A stretch of DNA of 5,382 bases. It comes from Hyphomicrobiales bacterium. GTDB lineage: Bacteria; Pseudomonadota; Alphaproteobacteria; Rhizobiales; Devosiaceae. Made by a program: the position numbers and the translations under genes. Below are positions 1 through 4,699 of the stretch, one piece after another; the first letter of the stretch is position 1, and the number at the start of each line of letters is the position of its first letter. The notes under the pieces were generated by a model, which saw only the letters and a list, made by a program, of their open reading frames with translations, was not told the origin of the DNA and made no database searches. The stretch lies in assembly GCA_015487515.1 (NCBI GenBank), contig WFPQ01000123.1, forward strand, positions 1-5,382, given 5' to 3'.

Positions 1-85
1 GATCAACTTCGGATAGCGCATGCACCGGCCCGTCACTGGTCTGAAAGGTCAAAGAGAGTTTTTCAGCGGAAATTACGGGACTCAT
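1..85 (-). CDS. ABC transporter ATP-binding protein, N-terminal 28 residues (partial)
   Basis: The reverse complement from position 85 starts with ATG and reads MSPVISAEKLSLTFQTSDGP, continuing VHALSEVD to the window edge. This is the opening beta-strand pattern of an ABC ATPase (I-x-A-x-x-L-S-L-T-F, then V-x-A-L-x-x-V). Phe14 sits where the adenine-stacking A-loop aromatic normally lies. Walker A, the signature motif and Walker B would lie beyond the edge and cannot be checked. The start is supported by a GGGGG purine run on the minus strand at 97-93, seven bases upstream of the ATG. The style resembles the nitrate/sulfonate/taurine (NrtD/SsuB/TauB) ATPases. ATPases of this kind are commonly found beside dihydropyrimidinase genes in alphaproteobacteria and annotated as pyrimidine importers. 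The substrate is inferred from the neighbours only. It is the last gene seen, 170 bases downstream of hydA and in the same orientation. Confidence 0.83.
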   Translation of the reverse strand, partial: MSPVISAEKLSLTFQTSDGPVHALSEVD

Positions 86-255
86 AGGTCAACCCCCAAT
101 GAATGATCAGGTCCCGGTTCAAGGCCGGAACGGCGTGCGGACAAAGAAAGAGAGCGCCGAAATGATCGGGAACACTGCTCCTTGGGCATGCACCATCCCA
201 GAACCTGACACGGGGTCTGACAGCGATGAATTCCAACATAAGAACTGCTCAAAAA
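86..255 (-). other. Intergenic gap between hydA and the ABC ATPase gene
   Basis: This 170-base gap has no supported gene. On the minus strand it begins TTTTTGAGCAGTTC right after the hydA stop and ends with the purine-rich ribosome-binding site of the ATPase gene. It contains a CTGACA direct repeat (plus strand 205-210 and 217-222, 12-base period) and a short CCGG...CCGG inverted repeat (114-117 and 125-128). I see no stem followed by a T-run that would end transcription after hydA, and no convincing -35/-10 pair. Read-through from hydA into the transporter gene is therefore the simplest reading, although a weak or activator-dependent promoter for the transporter could sit here. Confidence 0.5.
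93..97 (-). promoter_or_regulatory. Ribosome-binding site of the ABC ATPase gene
   Basis: On the minus strand this reads GGGGG, followed by TTGACCT and the ATG at 85-83. It is a G-rich Shine-Dalgarno-like run with a seven-base spacer, less canonical than the hydA site but at the right distance. It supports the chosen start. Confidence 0.5.
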
Positions 256-1710
256 TCAAACCCCGCTTCGCGGAATGCCGGTGCGCTGGACCTTTCTTGG
301 CGAGGTGATTTCCTTGTATTTGGAAAGCGCCTTGTTGACGGCCGGGAACGGCTCGCGAGCAACAAACTTGCCATGGCCCTCGCGGGTTTTCATGGTGCCC
401 TCTTCCACAGCCACATGGCCCTTTGTCAGGGTGAAGCGGGGCAGTCCCGCCACGTGCTTGCCCTCAAACACGTTATAGTCGATGGCGCTTTGCTGGGTAT
501 CGGCAGAAATGGTCTTTTCCCGCTTTGGATCCCAGACCACGATATCCGCATCGGAACCAACCAGAATGGCGCCCTTTTTCGGATAGGTATTGAGTATCTT
601 GGCAATATTGGTGGAGGTGACGGCCACGAACTCGTTCATTGTGAGGCGCCCGGTATTTACCCCAAAAGTCCAGAGCATGGGCATGCGGTCCTCAAGACCG
701 CCGGTGCCATTTGGTATCAGGGTGAAATCATCGATGCCGGATCGCTTCTGCTCAGTGGTAAAGGCACAATGGTCGGTGGCCACCACCTGCAGGGAGCCGG
801 CAGCCAGGCCGGCCCACAAACTGTCCTGGTGCTTCTTGTTGCGGAAAGGGGGAGACATGACCCGGCGGGCCGCATGATCCCAGTCCTTGTTCTGATATTC
901 ACTGTCATCCAGAGTCAGGTGCTGAATCAGGGGTTCTCCATATACCCTGATGCCTTTCTGGCGGGCCCGGCGCACTGCCTCATGACTCTGCTCGCAACTC
1001 AGATGAACCACGTAAAGGGGCACTCCGGCCATGTCGGCAATCATTATGGCCCGGTTGGTGGCCTCACCCTCGACTTCCGGCGGGCGCGAATAGGCGTGGG
1101 CCTCGGGACCGTTATTACCCTCGGCCAGTAATCTGGCCTGCATCTGGGCCACCACATCACCGTTTTCCGCATGGACCAGCGGCAGGGCGCCAAGGGCAGC
1201 ACAGCGCTGGAACGATGAATACATCTCGTCATCATCAACCATCAATGCGCCCTTGTAGGCCATGAAATGCTTGAACGTGTTTATGCCACGCCTGGTCACC
1301 GCCTCCATCTCTTCAAACACCTGTTCGCCCCACCAGGTGATGGCCATGTGAAAGGAATAGTCGCAATTGGCCCGGGTCGACTTGTTGTCCCACATGGAAA
1401 GAGCTTCAAGCAAGGACTGGTCGGGACTGGGCAGGGCAAAATCCACCACCATGGTGGTGCCACCGGCCAGGGCCGCGCGGGTGCCGCTTTCAAAATCATC
1501 GGAGGAATAGGTGCCCATGAAAGGCATCTCCAGGTGGGTATGGGGATCGATGCCGCCGGGCATGACATAACAACCGGCAGCGTCAAGGATTTCATCACCG
1601 CCAAGATTGTCGCCGATTTCGGTTATTACCCCATCCTCGATTTTCACGTCACCCTCATAGGTGCGATCGGCGGTAACGATGGTTCCGCCCCTGATTACCT
1701 TGCTGCTCAT
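256..1710 (-). CDS. hydA: Dihydropyrimidinase (hydantoinase family)
   Basis: This cytosolic, metal-dependent cyclic amidohydrolase opens 5,6-dihydrouracil or dihydrothymine to the N-carbamoyl-beta-amino acid. The protein is 484 residues from the start chosen here, normal for the family. All expected active-site residues are visible: the G-x-D-x-H-x-H metal motif (H57, H59), the carboxylated bridging lysine K147 in TFKHFMAYKG, with Y152 as the substrate/oxyanion tyrosine, H180 in HAENGD, H236 in VVHLS, S286 in MSPP, D313 in ATDHC and N334 in IPNG. The basic C-terminal tail is also typical. An in-frame ATG lies two codons upstream (1716), but the GGAGG ribosome site is only two bases from it and eight bases from the ATG at 1710, so 1710 is preferred. 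The stop is TGA at 258-256. D-hydantoinases are close relatives, but the neighbours (beta-ureidopropionase, beta-alanine aminotransferase, MmsA) favour pyrimidine catabolism. The gap upstream is unusually structured (1711-1909). Confidence 0.95.
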   Translation of the reverse strand: MSSKVIRGGTIVTADRTYEGDVKIEDGVITEIGDNLGGDEILDAAGCYVMPGGIDPHTHLEMPFMGTYSSDDFESGTRAALAGGTTMVVDFALPSPDQSLLEALSMWDNKSTRANCDYSFHMAITWWGEQVFEEMEAVTRRGINTFKHFMAYKGALMVDDDEMYSSFQRCAALGALPLVHAENGDVVAQMQARLLAEGNNGPEAHAYSRPPEVEGEATNRAIMIADMAGVPLYVVHLSCEQSHEAVRRARQKGIRVYGEPLIQHLTLDDSEYQNKDWDHAARRVMSPPFRNKKHQDSLWAGLAAGSLQVVATDHCAFTTEQKRSGIDDFTLIPNGTGGLEDRMPMLWTFGVNTGRLTMNEFVAVTSTNIAKILNTYPKKGAILVGSDADIVVWDPKREKTISADTQQSAIDYNVFEGKHVAGLPRFTLTKGHVAVEEGTMKTREGHGKFVAREPFPAVNKALSKYKEITSPRKVQRTGIPRSGV

Positions 1711-1716
1711 TTTCAT

Positions 1717-1724
1717 CTCCTCCC
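1717..1724 (-). promoter_or_regulatory. Strong ribosome-binding site that decides the hydA start
   Basis: On the minus strand this reads GGGAGGAG. The GGAGG core (1723-1719) is eight bases from the ATG at 1710 but only two from the upstream in-frame ATG at 1716. Normal Shine-Dalgarno spacing therefore picks the second ATG, giving a protein starting MSSKVIRGG rather than MKMSSK. Confidence 0.8.
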
Positions 1725-1752
1725 AAAGATGGCGCCAATCATTTTACCTGCC

Positions 1753-1765
1753 GGCGCTTTGCGCC
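1753..1765 (-). other. Short hairpin upstream of the hydA ribosome-binding site
   Basis: GGCGC-TTT-GCGCC is a perfect five-base-pair stem with a three-base loop, ending 28 bases before the ribosome-binding site. On the minus strand it is followed by GGCAGGTAAAATG, which is not a T-run, so it is not a terminator. Confidence 0.45.
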
Positions 1766-1796
1766 ACATTCAATTCCCTATCTGCAAAATCACACA

Positions 1797-1813
1797 CTAT
1801 CGCACATTGTTCC
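1797..1813 (-). repeat. Imperfect 17-base direct repeat, distal copy
   Basis: The plus strand reads CTATCGCACATTGTTCC. It matches the copy at 1893-1909 at 14 of 17 positions, all three differences are transitions, and the two copies are exactly 96 bases apart. The pair brackets the GC-rich hairpin cluster. Confidence 0.5.
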
Positions 1814-1841
1814 CCTGCCGGCCCCTGCCGGCCCCTCGCGG
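1812..1841 (-). repeat. 10-base tandem repeat, three units
   Basis: Plus-strand units are CCCCTGCCGG (1812-1821), CCCCTGCCGG (1822-1831) and CCCCTCGCGG (1832-1841). The first two are identical and the third differs at two positions. The third unit forms the left arm of the 1831-1854 hairpin. Confidence 0.65.
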
Positions 1842-1854
1842 CGTCGCTCGGGGC
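1831..1854 (-). other. GC-rich stem-loop
   Basis: GCCCC (1831-1835) pairs with GGGGC (1850-1854). After a TC/TC internal loop, GCG (1838-1840) pairs with CGC (1845-1847) around a GCGT loop. No T-run follows on the minus strand, which argues against an intrinsic terminator. Confidence 0.45.
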
Positions 1855-1867
1855 GCTCGTCTCTTTC

Positions 1868-1885
1868 GCAGCTCCACTGAACTGC
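1868..1885 (-). other. Seven-base-pair stem-loop downstream of the amidohydrolase gene
   Basis: In the transcript GCAGTTC (1885-1879) pairs with GAGCTGC (1874-1868) around the loop AGTG, with one G-U pair. It lies 24 bases past the amidohydrolase stop and is followed by GAAAG, not a T-run. Confidence 0.5.
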
Positions 1886-1888
1886 TCA

Positions 1889-1902
1889 TGCGCTATCGCG
1901 CA
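1889..1902 (-). other. Perfect five-base-pair hairpin just after the amidohydrolase stop
   Basis: TGCGC (1889-1893) and GCGCA (1898-1902) are perfect inverted repeats around a four-base loop (GATA in the transcript). It starts seven bases after the TGA at 1912-1910 and overlaps the proximal 17-base repeat. Confidence 0.5.
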
Positions 1903-1909
1903 CCGTTCC
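1893..1909 (-). repeat. Imperfect 17-base direct repeat, proximal copy
   Basis: The plus strand reads CTATCGCGCACCGTTCC, abutting the amidohydrolase stop codon. It is paired with the copy at 1797-1813 (14 of 17 identical, same orientation). Confidence 0.5.
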
Positions 1910-3160
1910 TCACTCCACGATCCCCGCCACTTCAACCACCGCATGCATCAGGACTTCCGCACCCGCCGTGGCCCATTCGCGCGAAATTTCCTCCGCCTCG
2001 TTATGGCTCAGACCATCGACACAGGGGCACATGATCATAGCTGTCGGTGCAACCTTGCTGATCCAGCAGGCATCATGGCCGGCGCCGGAAATGATGTTGC
2101 GGTGGGAATAACCAAGGCGCTCGGCTGCATTGCGCACCGCGCTTACGCATTTTTCGTCAAAGGCAACCGGGTCAAAACCGCCCACCTTTTCAATTTCCAG
2201 CCCCAGTCCCATTTCATCGCAGATTTTTCTGGCTCCCTCGGCCAGGCGCTCTTCCATGTCCTTGATGGTGTCCAGGTCCGGAGAACGGAAATCCACCGTA
2301 AACACCACCTTGCCCGGAATGACATTGCGTGAATTGGGATAGACATCAATATGGCCGGCAGCCCCCACCGCATCGGGCTTGTGACTCCATGCAATCTCAT
2401 CGACAAGCTGCAGGACCCTTGCCATGCCCAGCCCCGCATTCTTGCGCATGGGCATGGGGGTGGAGCCGGTGTGGCTGTCCTTGCCGGTGATGGTGAGCTG
2501 GGTCCAGCTGAGGCCCTGGCCATGGGTAACCACACCGATATCCTTGCCCTCGGCTTCCAGAATCGGGCCCTGTTCAATGTGCAGTTCGAACATGGCAGCC
2601 ATCTTGCGCTGCCCGACCTCCTCGTCACCAAGCCAGCCTATGCGCCTTAACTCGTCGCCAAACTTCTTGCCCTGGGCATCTTCCTTGCCATAGGCCCATT
2701 CAAGACTGTGGATTCCGGCAAATACGCCGGAAGCCAGCATGGCAGGGGCAAACCTGGTGCCTTCCTCGTTGGTCCAGTTGACAATGACGATGGGGTGTCT
2801 TGTCTTGATGTTCAGATCGTTCAGCGTGCGCACCAGTTCCAGCCCGGCCAGAACCCCAAGCACCCCGTCATACTTGCCCCCCGTGGGCTGGGTATCAAGA
2901 TGCGAACCCACATAGACGGGAAGCAGGCCGGGGTCTTCCCCTTCACGGGTCATGAACATGTTTCCCATCTTGTCGACACCCATGGTCATCCCGGCTTCCT
3001 CGCACCATTTCTGAAAGAGCCTGCGACCCTCCCCGTCCTCGTCGGTCAGGGTCTGACGATTGTTGCCCCCGGCGACACCGGGGCCGATTTTTGCCATCTC
3101 CATGAGGCTGTCCCAGAGACGTTCGGCATTTATCTTCAGGTTCTGTCCGGGTTTTGTCAT
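1910..3160 (-). CDS. Beta-ureidopropionase / N-carbamoyl-amino-acid amidohydrolase (M20 hydantoinase/carbamoylase family)
   Basis: This 416-residue zinc-type amidohydrolase is inferred to cleave N-carbamoyl-beta-alanine (or N-carbamoyl-beta-aminoisobutyrate) to the beta-amino acid, CO2 and ammonia, the step after dihydropyrimidinase. The M20 metal ligands are all visible: H87 in GSHLDT, bridging D98 in KYDG, the NEEG pair with E132 as probable general base and E133 as ligand, H194 in ELHIEQG, and H386 in GLSHNEAE. The dimerisation/lid domain carries DSHTGSTPM (H230) and PNSRNVIPG (N277, R278), which in this family bind substrate across the dimer. The ATG at 3160 has AAGGA (3173-3169) eight bases upstream, and the stop is TGA at 1912-1910. 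Relatives with the same fold include allantoate amidohydrolase and L-carbamoylase (amaB/hyuC). The neighbouring hydA, mmsA and beta-alanine aminotransferase favour beta-ureidopropionase, but strict substrate choice cannot be read from sequence. Confidence 0.9.
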   Translation of the reverse strand: MTKPGQNLKINAERLWDSLMEMAKIGPGVAGGNNRQTLTDEDGEGRRLFQKWCEEAGMTMGVDKMGNMFMTREGEDPGLLPVYVGSHLDTQPTGGKYDGVLGVLAGLELVRTLNDLNIKTRHPIVIVNWTNEEGTRFAPAMLASGVFAGIHSLEWAYGKEDAQGKKFGDELRRIGWLGDEEVGQRKMAAMFELHIEQGPILEAEGKDIGVVTHGQGLSWTQLTITGKDSHTGSTPMPMRKNAGLGMARVLQLVDEIAWSHKPDAVGAAGHIDVYPNSRNVIPGKVVFTVDFRSPDLDTIKDMEERLAEGARKICDEMGLGLEIEKVGGFDPVAFDEKCVSAVRNAAERLGYSHRNIISGAGHDACWISKVAPTAMIMCPCVDGLSHNEAEEISREWATAGAEVLMHAVVEVAGIVE

Positions 3161-3207
3161 CTTGCTGTTCCTTTTGCTTTACCCTTGCTGCACGGGGCAG
3201 GCAGGGA
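3161..3207 (-). other. 47-base spacer with a bulged stem-loop
   Basis: Between the mmsA stop (TAA at 3210-3208) and the next start, positions 3182-3206 can fold. CCCT (3182-3185) pairs with AGGG (3203-3206), GC (3187-3188) with GC (3201-3202), and TGC (3189-3191) with GCA (3197-3199), with single-base bulges at 3186 and 3200 and a five-base loop. The transcript continues TAAAGCAAAAGGAACAGCAAG, containing the ribosome-binding site AAGGA (3173-3169). There is no T-run, so the two genes are probably co-transcribed, with the stem as a possible processing or stability element. Confidence 0.45.
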
Positions 3208-4698
3208 TTAACTGGGAAACGTGAATACCGCCCCCTCCTTGACCCCTCTGGGCCAGCGGGCGGTAATGGTCTTGAGGCGGGTATAAAAATGCACCGCTTC
3301 GGGACCATAAATGCCATGGGAACCAAAGGACGAGTTTTTCCAGCCCCCGAAGGAGTGATAGGCCACCGGCACCGGAATGGGCACATTTATGCCCACCATG
3401 CCAACCTCGACCCGTTCGGCAAAAGAGCGGGCACTGTCACCATCGCGGGTGAAAATCGCCGTGCCATTGGCATATTGATGGCCGTGAATGAGCTCAAGGG
3501 CATCTTCAAAGGAATCCCTGCGCACCACCGAAAGAACCGGGCCAAAGATCTCGTCCTGGTAAATGGACATGTCTTGCGTGACATTGTCAAACAGGGTACC
3601 GCCGACAAAATAACCATTCTCGTAACCCTGAAGGGAAAATCCACGGCCATCGACCACCAGGTCGGCCCCGGCCTTTTCTCCCTGGTCGATGTAATCGAGC
3701 ACCTTTTGCTGGTGCGCCCTGGTAATCAACGGCCCCATCTGGGCCGTTTCATCACTGGCCGGGCCGATTTTTATGGCCTCGACCATGGGCTTTAATTTTG
3801 CCACCAGCCTGTCTGCGGTTTCCTTGCCGACCGGCACCGCCACCGAAATGGCCATGCACCGCTCGCCGGCAGAACCAAACCCGGCCCCCATCAGGGCATC
3901 GGCCGCCGCATCCAGGTCGGCATCGGGCATGATGATCATGTGATTCTTGGCCCCGCCCAGCGCCTGTACCCGCTTGCCCGAACGGGTACCGCGTTCATAA
4001 ACATATCTTGCAATGGGGGTGGAGCCGACAAAGCTGACCGCCTTGATATCCTCATGATCGAGCAGACAATCGACGGCGGATTTATCCCCGTGCACTATGT
4101 TGAAAATCCCGTCCGGCAGGCCGGCCTGCCTGAACAGTTCCCAGGCCAGCATGGAAGCGCTGGGGTCGCGCTCCGATGGCTTGAGAACAAAGGCGTTTCC
4201 GCAAGCAATGGCCATGGGATACATCCACATGGGAACCATGGCCGGAAAGTTGAAGGGGGTGATGCCGGCAACAACTCCCAAGGGCTGCCGATCGGCAAAG
4301 CTGTCGATCTGCGGACCCACATTGCGGGAAAATTCCCCCTTGAGCATGTGGGGAATGCCACAGGCAAACTCCACCACTTCCAGGCCGCGGGCGCATTCCC
4401 CCAGGGCATCCTCATGGGTCTTGCCATGCTCGCGGGAAATTTCCCTGGCCAGATCCTGGACATTTTCATTGAGCAGTTGCAAAAACCTGAACATGATGCG
4501 AGCCCGGCGGGCGGGGGGAGTCTGCCCCCAGTCAGGCTGGGCAGCCCTGGCATTGGCCACCGCGGCATTGATCTCTTCGTTGCTGGAAAGGGGCAGTTCC
4601 CCGACCTGCTCGCCGGTGGCAGGGTTGAAGATGGCCCCTGCCCTTTCCGATGAGGATTCGACCAGCTTGCCATCCACGGCGTTCTTGATTTTGTACAT
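3208..4698 (-). CDS. mmsA: CoA-acylating (methyl)malonate-semialdehyde dehydrogenase
   Basis: This NAD-dependent aldehyde dehydrogenase converts malonate semialdehyde to acetyl-CoA, or methylmalonate semialdehyde to propionyl-CoA, with CO2 release. It is 496 residues from the ATG at 4698, typical for the family. Visible motifs are PFNFP (N150, oxyanion), LKPSE (K173, NAD binding), FVGSTP (Rossmann glycine region, from residue 223), GERCMA with catalytic C281, and DEIFGP (E383). The segment ALGGAKN stands where ordinary aldehyde dehydrogenases have the general-base glutamate, a known hallmark of the CoA-dependent semialdehyde group. R104 and R280 are candidates for holding the substrate carboxylate. 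An in-frame TTG at 4707 would add three codons and overlap the upstream gene, but AAGG (4711-4708) abuts that TTG and lies nine bases from the ATG, so the ATG is preferred. The upstream aminotransferase TGA is one base away, implying translational coupling. Valine and inositol catabolism use the same enzyme type; here the neighbours point to beta-alanine and beta-aminoisobutyrate. Confidence 0.95.
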   Translation of the reverse strand: MYKIKNAVDGKLVESSSERAGAIFNPATGEQVGELPLSSNEEINAAVANARAAQPDWGQTPPARRARIMFRFLQLLNENVQDLAREISREHGKTHEDALGECARGLEVVEFACGIPHMLKGEFSRNVGPQIDSFADRQPLGVVAGITPFNFPAMVPMWMYPMAIACGNAFVLKPSERDPSASMLAWELFRQAGLPDGIFNIVHGDKSAVDCLLDHEDIKAVSFVGSTPIARYVYERGTRSGKRVQALGGAKNHMIIMPDADLDAAADALMGAGFGSAGERCMAISVAVPVGKETADRLVAKLKPMVEAIKIGPASDETAQMGPLITRAHQQKVLDYIDQGEKAGADLVVDGRGFSLQGYENGYFVGGTLFDNVTQDMSIYQDEIFGPVLSVVRRDSFEDALELIHGHQYANGTAIFTRDGDSARSFAERVEVGMVGINVPIPVPVAYHSFGGWKNSSFGSHGIYGPEAVHFYTRLKTITARWPRGVKEGAVFTFPS

Positions 4699-4699
4699 T

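Larger units (their letters stand above)
1711..1909 (-). other. Structured 199-base intergenic region between the amidohydrolase gene and hydA
   Basis: This is the longest non-coding stretch in the window. Read in the direction of transcription it carries, in order: a hairpin at 1902-1889, a hairpin at 1885-1868, a GC-rich hairpin at 1854-1831 overlapping a 10-base tandem repeat, the second copy of a 17-base imperfect direct repeat (1813-1797), an AT-richer stretch (about 1800-1766), a short hairpin at 1765-1753, and the hydA ribosome-binding site. None of the stems is followed by a T-run, so none is a good intrinsic terminator. Possible roles are an mRNA processing or stability element, a regulatory leader for hydA, or an inserted copy of a dispersed intergenic repeat family. 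The sequence alone does not decide between these. Confidence 0.6.

Noticed and set aside
86..255. A promoter for the ABC ATPase gene
   Set aside because: TTG-like hexamers occur, including one just before the ATG, but no partner -10 at suitable spacing upstream of the start is convincing.
251..258. T-run (TTTTT on the minus strand) at the hydA stop as a terminator
   Set aside because: No GC-rich stem precedes it; the run begins within the stop-codon context itself.
226..1131. A 301-codon open frame on the plus strand opposite hydA
   Set aside because: It lies fully antisense to a dihydropyrimidinase with every catalytic residue in place, shows no recognisable domain, and is the usual mirror frame of GC-rich coding DNA.
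1831..1902. Intrinsic terminator after the amidohydrolase gene
   Set aside because: The stems are real, but none is followed by a T-run on the transcribed strand, so termination is not supported.
1744..1944. A 66-codon minus-strand open frame across the amidohydrolase-hydA gap
   Set aside because: It overlaps the end of the amidohydrolase gene in another frame, and its sequence is explained by the repeats and hairpins of the gap. No ribosome site supports it.
1267..2034. A 255-codon plus-strand open frame spanning the hydA start and the intergenic gap
   Set aside because: It is antisense to the hydA N-terminus and to the end of the amidohydrolase gene, with no family motif; low-complexity Pro/Arg-rich sequence in the gap gives it its length.
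3154..4653. Plus-strand open frames of 213 and 237 codons opposite mmsA
   Set aside because: These are antisense shadows of a well-supported aldehyde dehydrogenase, without recognisable motifs.
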